A stretch of 64,000 nt of DNA from Actinomycetota bacterium (GTDB lineage Bacteria; Actinomycetota; UBA4738; HRBIN12). The position numbers were made by a program, and so were the translations under genes. The stretch lies in assembly GCA_040881665.1 (NCBI GenBank), contig JBBECT010000002.1, positions 111,080 to 175,079 of the forward strand. The letters are read 5' to 3'. Below the pieces are notes generated by a model. The model searched no databases. It was given only the letters and a program-made list of their open reading frames with translations, and had not been told where the DNA came from. Numbering within the stretch: the stretch's first letter is position 1; every line of letters begins with the position of its first letter. Shown one piece after another: positions 19,491-28,240 of this stretch.

Positions 19491-19539
19491 GGTGCCGGGC
19501 AGGGTGGTCGGCGTGCGAGCCGCCAGGCAAGATGGGAGC

Positions 19540-19953
19540 GTGAACGACCCCGAACACATCGACTCCGTCACCGTGTGGCGCGTGCGGCTCGGCCGGGAGA
19601 CCGTGCAGAACGACGTCAAGGGCGAGCTCTCGATCGAGGGCGCCGACCTCCGGTTCGTGGAGGAGGGCGGCTCCCGACACCGGATCTCGATGGCGCACGT
19701 GCGGAAGGTGAGGCGGCTCGTCGGGTCGCCCGTGGTGATCGTCGAACACGACGACGGCGAACACGGCGTGACCCGGACCGCGTTCTACTTCACGAAACCC
19801 CCGCCACTCACGCTCACGACGCGACGGGGCGTCGAGAGCAAACGGAAGGCCCGGCGGGTCGGAGCGCACTACCTCGGAACCTCGAACACCGCGCGGAAGG
19901 ACGACATCCGTGCGTGGGTGGCGAGGATCCGAGCGGCGATACCCGAGGGCTGA
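19540..19953 (+). CDS. Small PH-like-fold protein of unknown function
   Basis: This 137-residue soluble protein is rich in beta-strand-like segments (VWRVRLG, GELSIEGADLRFVEE, HRISMAHVRKVRRL, VVIVEHDD) and ends in a helix (KDDIRAWVARIRAAI). The arrangement resembles a bacterial pleckstrin-homology-type domain, but I recognise no named family. The GTG at 19540 is chosen because the preceding codons look non-coding. CAAGAT lies 6 bases upstream. It sits alone on the plus strand between obg and rpmA, both on the minus strand, which is an uncommon interruption of a very conserved gene block. Confidence 0.6.
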   Translation: MNDPEHIDSVTVWRVRLGRETVQNDVKGELSIEGADLRFVEEGGSRHRISMAHVRKVRRLVGSPVVIVEHDDGEHGVTRTAFYFTKPPPLTLTTRRGVESKRKARRVGAHYLGTSNTARKDDIRAWVARIRAAIPEG

Positions 19954-19971
19954 GCCGCGTCGGCGGGGCGG

Positions 19972-20226
19972 TCAGTCGGACGCGAGGACCGAGGCGAACT
20001 TGCGGCCGTGCGAGGAGGAGAAACGGACCTCGCCGGTGATCAGGGCGAAGAGCGTGTCGTCGCCACCCTTGCCCACACCCTGACCGGGGTGGATCCGAGT
20101 GCCTCGCTGGCGGACGATGATCGAGCCCGCGGGAACCTGCTGGCCCCCGAAGGCCTTGACCCCGAGCCGCTTAGCCTCGGAGTCTCGTCCGTTGCGTGTC
20201 GAGCCGCCGCCCTTCTTGTGTGCCAT
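19972..20226 (-). CDS. rpmA: 50S ribosomal protein L27
   Basis: The 84-residue protein starts [16 protein letters not shown], the standard mature-type L27 N-terminus that reaches the peptidyl-transferase centre. It continues with [13 protein letters not shown] and [10 protein letters not shown]. There is no cleavable Firmicutes-type N-terminal extension. It lies 29 bases after rplU. A TAGCCT hexamer 9 bases before the ATG may give an extra leaderless transcript. Confidence 0.97.
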   Translation of the reverse strand: MAHKKGGGSTRNGRDSEAKRLGVKAFGGQQVPAGSIIVRQRGTRIHPGQGVGKGGDDTLFALITGEVRFSSSHGRKFASVLASD

Positions 20227-20235
20227 CGGTCGTCC

Positions 20236-20241
20236 AGGCTA
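20236..20241 (-). promoter_or_regulatory. Possible internal -10 hexamer of rpmA
   Basis: TAGCCT on the minus strand, 9 bases before the rpmA ATG, between rplU and rpmA. It could raise L27 output relative to the rne-rplU transcript. Confidence 0.3.
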
Positions 20242-20255
20242 CCAAAATGGGCCCG

Positions 20256-20675
20256 TCAGCCCTGGTCGCCGGCCTCTCCGGCCTTGGCGGGCGCCTTCGC
20301 GGGAGCCTTCTTCGCCGTGCTCTCCTTCTTCGCCGTGCTCTTGGGGGCGGCCTTCTTCTTCGCGGCGGCTCCGAGCTTGACCTCGACGATCTCCAGCAGG
20401 GTGTACTGCTGGCGGTGACCGATCTGGCTGTTGTAGCCGGTCTTCGGCCGGAACCGCAGGACCCGGACCTTGTCGCCCTTCTTCTCGCCCATCGGCTTGG
20501 CCGTGACGGTCGCGCCCGCCGCGTTCTTGCCCGCGTGCGTCGCTCCGTCGTCGTCGATCACGAGCAGAGGGGTGAACTCGACCGAGTCCCCGATCCCCTT
20601 CATCAGCTCGACCTCGATCACGTCGCCGGCCTTGACCCGCTGCTGCTTCCCGCCTGCCTTGATGACCGCTTCCAT
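20256..20675 (-). CDS. rplU: 50S ribosomal protein L21 with Lys/Ala-rich tail
   Basis: The first 100 residues are a normal L21 (MEAVIKAGGKQQRVKAGDVI, VRVLRFRPKTGYNSQIGHRQQYT). A tail of about 38 residues then follows, made almost only of Ala, Lys, Pro, Ser and Thr (AAAKKKAAPKSTAKK and onward). Such tails are seen in some Actinobacteria and may add RNA contacts. The ATG has a GGAGAGG Shine-Dalgarno sequence and lies 11 bases after rne. Confidence 0.96.
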   Translation of the reverse strand: MEAVIKAGGKQQRVKAGDVIEVELMKGIGDSVEFTPLLVIDDDGATHAGKNAAGATVTAKPMGEKKGDKVRVLRFRPKTGYNSQIGHRQQYTLLEIVEVKLGAAAKKKAAPKSTAKKESTAKKAPAKAPAKAGEAGDQG

Positions 20676-20686
20676 CCGTACCTCTC

Positions 20687-22933
20687 CTAGTCCACGTCGT
20701 AGTTGATCAGGATGCCGCGACCCTCGCAGGTCGGACAGGTCTCGGAGAAGGACTCCACGAGCCCCCCGGAGACACGCTTACGGGTGATCTCGAGCAGGCC
20801 CAGCGGGCCGATCTCGTAGACCTGCGACCGGGTCTTGTCGAGCGACATCGCTTCGCGAAGCGTGTCGACGACCTGGTTCTTGTTCTTCTCCAGCAGCATA
20901 TCGATGAAGTCGACGATGATGATCCCACCGATGTCGCGCAGGCGGAGCTGCCGGGCGACCTCTCGGGAGGCCTCGAGGTTCGTGTTGACCACCGTCTCCT
21001 CGAGGTTCGTCTTGCCGACGCTCTTGCCGGTGTTCACGTCGACGACCGTCATCGCCTCGGTGCGCTCGATGATCAGATACCCCCCCGAGGGGAGCCAGAC
21101 CTTCCGGTCGAGGGCCTTGTGGATCTGCTCGGTGACGTGGAACGCCTCGAAAGCCGACAGCTTGCCTTCGTGCATCCGCACCTTCTCGGCGAGATCGGGT
21201 GCGACGTCGGTGAGGTAGCCGTTCACCTTCGCGTAGATCGCCTCCGAGTCGGTGACGAGCTCCTTGAACTCCTCGTCGGTGAACAGGTCGCGCACGACCC
21301 GCACCGTGAGCTCGGGTTCCTCGTACAGCAGATCGGGTGCCTTCGCCTTCTTCGAGCGCTTCTCGATCGCCTTCCACGCGTCGATCGTGCGCTGGAGGTC
21401 GGCGTCCAGCTGCTCCTCGGTCGCCTTCTCGGCCGCCGTGCGGATGATCACACCGTGCTCGGATGGCTTGATCGCCTTCGCGATCGCCTTGAGCCGCTTG
21501 CGGTCGTCATCGTTGATCCGCCGGCTGATCCCGAACACGTTCGACTGCGGCACCATCACGAGGAACCGGCCGGGCATCGAGATCTGGGCGGTCAGCCGCG
21601 CTCCCTTTCCACCCATCGGGTCCTTGGTGACCTGAACGATCACCGACTGTCCGGGCTTGAGGACTTCCTCGATCCGTGGCGGCGTGTCACCGTCAAGCTC
21701 CTCCGCGGAGTAGTTCACCTCGCCGGCGTACAGGACGGCGTTGCGGCCCTTGCCGACGTCGACGAAGGCGGCCTCCATCCCCGGAAGTACGTTCTGCACC
21801 CGACCGAGGTAGACGTTGCCCACCATCGACTTCGCTCCGGCCCGCGTGACGTAGTGCTGCACGAGATCGCGGTCCTCGAGGATCGCGATCTGATCGCGGT
21901 CGCCGTGCTCGGTGATCACCATCTGCTTGTCGGTGATCCGAGGCGGGATGATCAGCTCTTGCCGGCGGCGGCGCGGGGCACGGGTGCGCGTCGTCGCACG
22001 CCCGCGGCGCAGGCGCGTGGGTCCGGCCGTTCCCGCACCCTTGGCGCTCTTCTTCGCGCCGGACTTGGACGAACCCGACTTCTTCGTCTCGGCCCCGGAC
22101 CCGGATCGGGCGCCGGACTTCGCGCCGGACTTGGATGCCGACTTCGAGGAGGACTTGGCGCGCGACCTCGAACCCGACGGGGTTGCGGACGTCGATGCGG
22201 AGGCCCCGTCGCCGGCGCCGTCCCCGTCACCAGTTCGGGGCTTCGATCCCGAGCGTCGCCTGCGCCTGCTCCGGCTCTTCGAGCGGTTCGCCTCCTCGTC
22301 CGCGGCGATCGCGGCGGGCGGGTCGTCGAGGCTCGGCGCCTCCGGCTCGTCGCTCGGGGCGTCGGCGTCGGCGTCGCCGTCCGATCGCTCGGCCGTGCTC
22401 GACGTGGCACCGCCGCTCCGGCTGCGCCCCCGGCCGCCCCGGCGGCGGCGACGGCGCTGCCCGGAGGGTGTGACCGGTCCCGCGTCCGGATCGCCGTCGG
22501 CTCGCGTCGCCGAGCTCACGGGGTCGCTCGAGCCCTCCTCGCCCGCGGCTCCGTTCCCCTCCGCGGACTTCGGCGGCTTCCGGGCAGGCTGCTTGACCCG
22601 TTGTCGGCGCGTCGAGCCGGTGCCCGCGGCGGCCGAGTCACGCGCCGGCGTCTCGGCTTCGGTGGAGGGTGCTTCCGAGGCCGACGAGGAGGATCCCTCG
22701 CCGTCGGCGGTGACGCTCTTGGGCCGGTTGCGGCCTCGTCCTCCGCGCCGGCCCCGGCGGCGCGAGGATCCGGAGCGCGGTCCGCCGGACCGCGTGCCGG
22801 AGGTGGACGAGCCTTCGTCCGAACCGGAGCCGGGGTCGGACCCCGAGCCGGGGTCGGAGGATCCCTGGGCGTTCGCCGCAGGGGGGGTGGTCGTCTCGGA
22901 GTGCTCCGAGGCGACCGAGGTGTCGTCGGTCAT
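20687..22933 (-). CDS. rne: Ribonuclease E/G
   Basis: This 748-residue endoribonuclease governs mRNA turnover and rRNA/tRNA processing. Residues 1 to about 325 are a low-complexity, disordered Ser/Gly/Arg/Pro/Lys region with short repeats (SGSDPGSGSDEG, SKSASKSGAKSG), as in actinobacterial RNase E with an N-terminal extension. The catalytic core follows: an S1 domain after NVYLGRVQNVLPGMEAAFVD, then Asp-containing VVDVNTGKSVG and IIIVDFIDM. The Zn-link CPTC (733-736) lies almost at the C-terminus. The ATG is set by a GGGAG Shine-Dalgarno sequence; the frame upstream to 23095 is leader. It heads the rne-rplU-rpmA operon. Confidence 0.94.
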   Translation of the reverse strand: MTDDTSVASEHSETTTPPAANAQGSSDPGSGSDPGSGSDEGSSTSGTRSGGPRSGSSRRRGRRGGRGRNRPKSVTADGEGSSSSASEAPSTEAETPARDSAAAGTGSTRRQRVKQPARKPPKSAEGNGAAGEEGSSDPVSSATRADGDPDAGPVTPSGQRRRRRRGGRGRSRSGGATSSTAERSDGDADADAPSDEPEAPSLDDPPAAIAADEEANRSKSRSRRRRRSGSKPRTGDGDGAGDGASASTSATPSGSRSRAKSSSKSASKSGAKSGARSGSGAETKKSGSSKSGAKKSAKGAGTAGPTRLRRGRATTRTRAPRRRRQELIIPPRITDKQMVITEHGDRDQIAILEDRDLVQHYVTRAGAKSMVGNVYLGRVQNVLPGMEAAFVDVGKGRNAVLYAGEVNYSAEELDGDTPPRIEEVLKPGQSVIVQVTKDPMGGKGARLTAQISMPGRFLVMVPQSNVFGISRRINDDDRKRLKAIAKAIKPSEHGVIIRTAAEKATEEQLDADLQRTIDAWKAIEKRSKKAKAPDLLYEEPELTVRVVRDLFTDEEFKELVTDSEAIYAKVNGYLTDVAPDLAEKVRMHEGKLSAFEAFHVTEQIHKALDRKVWLPSGGYLIIERTEAMTVVDVNTGKSVGKTNLEETVVNTNLEASREVARQLRLRDIGGIIIVDFIDMLLEKNKNQVVDTLREAMSLDKTRSQVYEIGPLGLLEITRKRVSGGLVESFSETCPTCEGRGILINYDVD

Positions 22934-23263
22934 GTACAGGTCTCCCTTCGCAGCGGAGGCGCCGCAGCGGGATGCGGGCGGTCCATCTGCGCGGGAGTCG
23001 ACCGGCCGGTGGTCTCGCCCTCCGGGACGGAGGACGAGGTCGGTGCCAGCGCGGCGTACCCGGAGAGCTCTGAGCCCTCCACGGCAACGCCGCACGCGTC
23101 GTCACGCACGATCTACGCCTTTCTCCGGCGCCCGATCCTGATGCGCTCCAGCCGAACCTGCTTCGGGGATCTCCCGGGGTTCCGCGAGCGCGGAGCGGAG
23201 GCGCCTCCTCGTTCCTCGCCGCCTTTCACGGAGCGGGTGGCCCCGGAAGCGGCGAGCACATCT
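22934..23263 (-). promoter_or_regulatory. Long 5' leader of rne
   Basis: If transcription begins just after TATCCT (23270-23275, minus strand), the rne mRNA has a leader of about 330 bases. It is GC-rich with several potential stems, including a GGCGCCTCCGC region repeated near both ends. In Escherichia coli RNase E represses itself by cutting a leader of similar length. Similar autoregulation here is inferred, not shown. Confidence 0.4.
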
Positions 23264-23269
23264 GAAGGG

Positions 23270-23275
23270 AGGATA
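23270..23275 (-). promoter_or_regulatory. -10 hexamer for rne
   Basis: TATCCT on the minus strand, identical to the obg hexamer but far from the start codon. The intergenic region up to the plus-strand kinase gene at 23451 is shared by both. Confidence 0.4.
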
Positions 23276-23450
23276 GCAAGTCGCGGCGCGACCCCGTGGG
23301 ATGCGTCGCGCGCGACCAGACCGGGAAGGGGCATCGCCGGGCACGGAGACTAGCCCGCGAGAGCCATCCTCGGTCATGGGATGTGCCTGCACGAAACGAC
23401 CACCTGCCGGATACTCGCTCCTGGCCGGTCACCGTGAGACTCTTCCGCGG

Positions 23451-24623
23451 ATGGCACAGATTGCCCACGGGCTCGACCGGGGCGATCCGGGCACTTCCCC
23501 GGTCCGCGTTCTGGTCGTCGACGACAACGAAGGCTTCCGCGAGTCACTGGTGGCGCTGTTGGCCACCGACGAGCTCGTGGTCGTCGGCGAGGCCGACAGC
23601 GGCGAACAGGCCCTCGACGTCGCACCCGGCCTGTCCCCCGATGTGGTCGTGATGGACGTCCGGATGCCCCGGATGGACGGTGTGGAGGCGACCCGCCGGA
23701 TGAAGGAACTGCTTCCCGAGGTCGGCATCGTCGCGCTCACCGGGAACGAGGGTCAGGACGTCGTCCGCGACATGCTGGTCGCCGGCGCGAGCGGCTTCGT
23801 CCTCAAGGACTCGGACGGGGACGAGATCCTCCAGGCGGTGCTCCAGGCCGCGCACGGCGGGGCGCTGCTGTCCCCCGAGATCACACCGGGTGTGATCGAC
23901 GAGCTGACCGAGGCCCTCGAACGCGAGCGCCGGCGCTCCCGCGAGCTTGAGGAGGCCCACCGAGCGCTGACGGAACGATCGGTGCGCCGCCACGAACAGG
24001 TCGCGCGGCTCGGTCACGAGCTCCGCACCCCCGTCACCGTGATCCTCGGGATGGCCCAGACCCTCGCCGCCGACTCCGCGACAAGCGCCCAGCGCGAGGA
24101 GCTCCTCGACCGGCTCGTGTCCCGGGCCGGGGACCTCGCCCGCCTCGTCGAGCGCTTCGAACTCGCCGTGGACGCCGCGTTCACCGAGCACGTGGACGTC
24201 CCCGAGATCGCGCACAGCGCCGCATCGATCGATGCCGACCGTGTACACGTACACGTGACCAGGAGCATTCCCAGCGCGAACCTGAACCCGGTCGTCGGCC
24301 GGCGGCTCCTCGAAGAGCTCGTCGAGAACGCGCTCCGCTTCTCCCAGCCTCCGGCGCGCGTCGACATCCTCGTCGAGCGGGGGCCGGGCGGGGCGGAGGT
24401 CCGCGTGGTCGACCGCGGCAACGGGATCGCCGACGAAGACCGGGAACGGATCTTCGGAGCCCTCGAGCAGGCCGAGGAACTCAATGCCCGCACCCATCAA
24501 GGGGTGGGGATGGGCCTGTCGCTGGCGCGCACGGCAGCTCGGGCCGCCGACGGTGACGTGGTGCTCGAGTCGACCGGTCCCGACGGATCGACGTTCCTCT
24601 GGCTCGTCGGACCCCCTGCCTGA
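23451..24623 (+). CDS. Response-regulator/histidine-kinase hybrid (REC then HisKA-HATPase)
   Basis: This 390-residue soluble protein has a reversed order: receiver domain first, kinase second. The REC domain (residues 17-135) has the acidic pair Asp24-Asp25, phosphoacceptor Asp69 in VVVMDVRMP, and Lys119. A coiled linker (ERERRRSRELEEAHRAL) leads to a HisKA helix with His189 in LGHELRTP. The ATPase boxes follow: LLEELVENALRFS (N), VVDRGNGIADED (G1) and GVGMGLSLA (G2). No membrane segment or other sensor is seen, so input comes by phosphotransfer or protein contact. In-frame ATGs lie at 23301 and 23376, but conservation starts after 23451. No partner regulator is adjacent. Confidence 0.85.
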   Translation: MAQIAHGLDRGDPGTSPVRVLVVDDNEGFRESLVALLATDELVVVGEADSGEQALDVAPGLSPDVVVMDVRMPRMDGVEATRRMKELLPEVGIVALTGNEGQDVVRDMLVAGASGFVLKDSDGDEILQAVLQAAHGGALLSPEITPGVIDELTEALERERRRSRELEEAHRALTERSVRRHEQVARLGHELRTPVTVILGMAQTLAADSATSAQREELLDRLVSRAGDLARLVERFELAVDAAFTEHVDVPEIAHSAASIDADRVHVHVTRSIPSANLNPVVGRRLLEELVENALRFSQPPARVDILVERGPGGAEVRVVDRGNGIADEDRERIFGALEQAEELNARTHQGVGMGLSLARTAARAADGDVVLESTGPDGSTFLWLVGPPA

Positions 24624-24656
24624 AACCGCGCCGCGAAGCCTATCCGACCACCCGGA

Positions 24657-25811
24657 TCAACGGGGGCTTCCCGTGAAGCGGCGCATGTGGATGCTCAGCA
24701 GCAAACCGACCGCGATGAAGTTCGTGAGGATCGCGCTGCCGCCGTAGGAGACGAACGGCAGGGGGATCCCGGTGATCGGCATGATCCCGATCACCATCCC
24801 GACGTTGACGAACATCTGGATCACCCACATCGAAGCGATCCCGGCCGCCACGTAGGTCCCGAACATGTCCTTCGACAGGGAACTGATCCGGATCGCTCGC
24901 CACAGCAGGATCCCGAACAGGATCAGCAAGCCGACCGAGCCGACGAATCCGAACTCCTCCCCCGCAACGGTGAAGATGAAGTCGGTGTGCTGCTCGGGGA
25001 CGAAGTCGAGGTTCGTCTGCGTTCCCGACAGGTAGCCGCGGCCGGTGAGCCCTCCAGCCCCGATCGCGATCTCGGCCTGGTCGCGGTTGTAGTTCGCGCC
25101 GGCGAGGTCGGTCTCGGAGTCGAAGAACGCCGTCAACCGTTCCACTTGATAGTCCTTGATCACGCCGAGCTGGAACGCACCGACCGCCAGGATCACGGCG
25201 GTGAGCCCGATCGCGATCAGGTGCTTCGCCTTGGCCCCGGCAACCACGAGCACACCGACCAGGATCGCAGCGACCACGATCGACGTTCCGATGTCGGGCT
25301 GGATGAACACGAACACCATGGGTGGAACGGCGACGGCAACACCGCGGATCACGTCGGACAGCTCCATGTCCCGGTGCTTGATCTCGGAGAACATCGCCGC
25401 GAGCAATCCGATCAGCGAGAGCTTCGCGAACTCCGCGGGTGAGAGCTGGAACCCCGCGAACTGGAACCAGCGCTGTGCCCCGTTCACGTTCGTTCCGAGC
25501 GGCGTCTGGACCAGGATCAACCCGAGGAGGGTGATCCCGTAGAACAGCCCGGCGTAGACCTTCAAGAAGCGGTAGTCGAACGCCACGATCAGCAGCAGCA
25601 ACACCACCCCGATCGCGATCCCGGCGATCTGCTTCTTCACGTTGACGGTGGGATCGAGGTCGATCGCGGCGAGCGACCGGTTCGCGGAATAGATCAGCGC
25701 GATGCCGGCAGCCGACAGGAGCCCCGCGATCACGAGCAGCATCAGATCGAGGTGGCGGATCGGCCGCCGTTCTGCGGCAACCGCCCTGCTGGAACCCGCG
25801 ACGATATCCAT
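24657..25811 (-). CDS. rodA: SEDS peptidoglycan glycosyltransferase RodA
   Basis: This 384-residue protein has about ten membrane helices. It polymerises lipid II into glycan strands for cell elongation. Family blocks are visible: LIYSANRSLA near the start, NGAQRWFQFAGFQLSPAEFAKL, PDIGTSIVV, and the catalytic-loop region from SGTQTNLDFVPEQHTDFIF to AGEEFGF. LPFVSYGGSAILTN lies near the C-terminus. The ATG overlaps the mrdA stop by one base (TGATG), so RodA is made in step with its transpeptidase partner PBP2. Confidence 0.95.
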   Translation of the reverse strand: MDIVAGSSRAVAAERRPIRHLDLMLLVIAGLLSAAGIALIYSANRSLAAIDLDPTVNVKKQIAGIAIGVVLLLLIVAFDYRFLKVYAGLFYGITLLGLILVQTPLGTNVNGAQRWFQFAGFQLSPAEFAKLSLIGLLAAMFSEIKHRDMELSDVIRGVAVAVPPMVFVFIQPDIGTSIVVAAILVGVLVVAGAKAKHLIAIGLTAVILAVGAFQLGVIKDYQVERLTAFFDSETDLAGANYNRDQAEIAIGAGGLTGRGYLSGTQTNLDFVPEQHTDFIFTVAGEEFGFVGSVGLLILFGILLWRAIRISSLSKDMFGTYVAAGIASMWVIQMFVNVGMVIGIMPITGIPLPFVSYGGSAILTNFIAVGLLLSIHMRRFTGSPR

Positions 25812-27724
25812 CAGTCGATCGCCTCCCCGATGATGAAGTCGTCGCTCTCGATGCCCTCGATGTGCTCCACGATCCTGCGTGCGATCGGTGCTGCCGTTTC
25901 CGAACCGTTCCCTCCGTGTTCGACAACCACGACCACGACATGTTCGGGCTGCTCGGCGGGCGTCATCGCAGCGAACCAGGAGAAGTCCTGCTCTCCCTCG
26001 CGCTGCGACGTACCGGTCTTGCCCGCTATCGACCCACCGAAGCCCGCGAAGGCGGTCTGGGCGGTTCCCTCCCGGATGACGTCAACGAGCGCGTCCCGGA
26101 TGTACTGCAAGTCGCTCTGCGAGTACGGCAGAGGTGTGCGCGAGTTCTTGCACCTGGGCTGGAGCGCCTTCGGCTTGTCCTCGCGGTTCGGATCGCGGAT
26201 CTCCGTTCCGATGTGGGGCACCACGCACTTGCCGCCGTTCGCCAACATCGAGTACGCGGTCGCCAGCTGGAGAGGCGTTCCCAAGACGCCTCCTTGCCCG
26301 ATCGCCATCTGGATGTAGTCACCGGGGATGTTGAAGTCGAAGTTCGCCTCGCCGACTTCGTACAATCCCTCGATCCAGGCGTCGTCGGGTAGGTTCCCTA
26401 CGCTTTCCGTAGGCAGGTCGATGCCCGTTGGTCTCTCGAATCCCCATTGCCGCAGGTCGCGTTGCAGCGGTTCAGCAGGGTCCTTCGCGTCCTTGGTTCC
26501 GTAGTAGCGATCGTAGAACTGATAGCCCCAGTCGTAGTAGATCGTGTCGCAGGATTCGCGCAGAGACCCCGCGACGTCGAGGAAACCGAGGCTCACGTCG
26601 GACCAGTTGTGGAACACGGTTGTTTCGTCCTTCGGCACCGAGTACGTGGGTGGGCAGTCGTAGCTCTGACCGAGCGAGGCCACGCCGTTGCGTATCGCCG
26701 AGAGGGCCACGAACGGTTTGAACGCCGATCCCGGCGCATACTCACCCTGCGTGACGCGGTTGAAGATGGGCTGACCTCGCCGCTTGCTCTCGAGGGCTTC
26801 GAAGCGCTTCTCAGATATCCCGCCTACGAACTCCGCAGGGTCGAAGCTCGGACGGGAGACGGTCGCCTCGATCGCCCCCGTCGTCGGGTCCATCACGACC
26901 ACGGCACCGGCGTCGGCCAGGAGGTTCTTGTTCGTCTCTTCGTCGAACACGTTCTGGGCTTGCTCCATGCCGTAGTCGAGCGCCTCTTCAGCTGCGGCCT
27001 GAAGCTCGGAGTCGATGCTGATGATCAGATCCTTGCCGGGAACCGACCGTTTCTCTCCCAAGGTTCTCGTTTGTCGTCCGGCGGAGTTCACCTCGTACTT
27101 GATGAATCCCTCCTCGCCGCGCAGCCATTTCTCGTATTGCTGCTCGAGCCCCCCGCGGCCGATCACATCGTTCTGGTCATACCCCTTGTTCGCCTCAAGG
27201 TCCTCGGCGTAGACGGGACTCGTGTATCCGAGGATGTGCGCGGCACGGTCTCCCATCGGGTACGTGCGGACCTTGACCTCTTCCCATGAGACGCCGGGGA
27301 ACCGTCGCGCGTGCTCCGCGATGTAGTACACCGCCCTGCGGGGCGCGTCGAAGTCAACGGGGACCGGCTGGTAGTCGTAGTAGCGCAGATCGGCGAGCGC
27401 CTCGGGGATCGCCGACGGTTTCAGCTCGAGCAACCTCGTGAGGCGGGAGACAACTGCCTCGGGATTGTCACCGAGCTTATCCTCCTCGACCCGTATCTCG
27501 ATGCTTCCTCGGTTGCCGACGATGACCTTGCCGTCCGAGGTGAGGATCTTCCCGCGGATCGTGTCCGTCTCGACGATGCGGGTGATGTTGTTCTGGGCGT
27601 CTCGAACGAGATCGTCCGAGGCCAACACCTGCAGGTACCACAGCCGCACGGTCAGCGCGGCGAACATCAACACCACGAACAGGGCAAGCACACGCAGACG
27701 GGAGGCGGCACGACCATCCGTCAA
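25811..27724 (-). CDS. mrdA: Penicillin-binding protein 2 (transpeptidase)
   Basis: The 637-residue class B PBP cross-links peptidoglycan during elongation with RodA. An N-terminal membrane anchor (residues 9-34) is followed by the PBP dimerisation domain (IRGKILTSDG, ILGYTSPV, NDVIGRGGLEQQYE). The transpeptidase domain has catalytic Ser333 in GSAFK, SCD (391-393) at the SxN position, and KTG at 569-571. The start is an uncommon TTG one base after mreD; a GGGAGG Shine-Dalgarno sequence at the right distance supports it. It is the fourth gene of mreB-mreC-mreD-mrdA-rodA. Confidence 0.95.
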   Translation of the reverse strand: MTDGRAASRLRVLALFVVLMFAALTVRLWYLQVLASDDLVRDAQNNITRIVETDTIRGKILTSDGKVIVGNRGSIEIRVEEDKLGDNPEAVVSRLTRLLELKPSAIPEALADLRYYDYQPVPVDFDAPRRAVYYIAEHARRFPGVSWEEVKVRTYPMGDRAAHILGYTSPVYAEDLEANKGYDQNDVIGRGGLEQQYEKWLRGEEGFIKYEVNSAGRQTRTLGEKRSVPGKDLIISIDSELQAAAEEALDYGMEQAQNVFDEETNKNLLADAGAVVVMDPTTGAIEATVSRPSFDPAEFVGGISEKRFEALESKRRGQPIFNRVTQGEYAPGSAFKPFVALSAIRNGVASLGQSYDCPPTYSVPKDETTVFHNWSDVSLGFLDVAGSLRESCDTIYYDWGYQFYDRYYGTKDAKDPAEPLQRDLRQWGFERPTGIDLPTESVGNLPDDAWIEGLYEVGEANFDFNIPGDYIQMAIGQGGVLGTPLQLATAYSMLANGGKCVVPHIGTEIRDPNREDKPKALQPRCKNSRTPLPYSQSDLQYIRDALVDVIREGTAQTAFAGFGGSIAGKTGTSQREGEQDFSWFAAMTPAEQPEHVVVVVVEHGGNGSETAAPIARRIVEHIEGIESDDFIIGEAID

Positions 27725-27725
27725 T

Positions 27726-28232
27726 TCAGAACCTCCCCACGCGCTGCTTCTCCGAGCCTTCGGCGAGCCGCCGGATCAGCGGGAAGGCGAGCGGGGTCAA
27801 GATCGCGTTGTAGGCACCTGAGAGCGCCGCGATCCGCAGGACGTAGCCGAACGACTCGTCGAGCTGCCCCAGGAGGAACGAAACCGTCCCGTAGAACAGT
27901 ATGCCCACGAACGTTCCGGCGCCGACGATGACCGTGGGCAGGATCGGCGACCCCGAGACGATGTACTGACGCATCGTGCCCACGACGTACCCCAGCAGGG
28001 TCAGCGTCAGCGCGGTGATGCCCTTCGGGGCATTCAAGAGGAAGTCCTGTGACATACCCGCCACGAATCCGGACGTCGCCCCTACGGAAGGTCCCTCGAG
28101 CATCGCGAACACGATCGTCACCAGATAGACGAGTTCCGGCTTCGCACCGAGCAGCGTCACGTCGGAGAGCAGGGTCGTCTGCAGCAACAGGGCCGTGACG
28201 ACCACGAGGGCGAGGACCAGTACCCGTCGCAC
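27726..28232 (-). CDS. mreD: Rod-shape protein MreD
   Basis: This 168-residue protein has five or six predicted membrane helices, as usual for MreD. The first is VLVLALVVVTALLLQTTLL, and a middle part reads GFVAGMSQDFLLNAPKGITAL. MreD is part of the elongasome and links MreC to RodA/PBP2. It starts with GTG, 8 bases after mreC. The sequence is poorly conserved in this family, so identity rests on size, topology and its place between mreC and mrdA. Confidence 0.88.
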   Translation of the reverse strand: MRRVLVLALVVVTALLLQTTLLSDVTLLGAKPELVYLVTIVFAMLEGPSVGATSGFVAGMSQDFLLNAPKGITALTLTLLGYVVGTMRQYIVSGSPILPTVIVGAGTFVGILFYGTVSFLLGQLDESFGYVLRIAALSGAYNAILTPLAFPLIRRLAEGSEKQRVGRF

Positions 28233-28240
28233 GGGACGGC

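Noticed and set aside
21119..23353. A 744-codon plus-strand open frame
   Set aside because: Antisense to rne and its leader; low-complexity Arg/Gly/Ala product without start signals.
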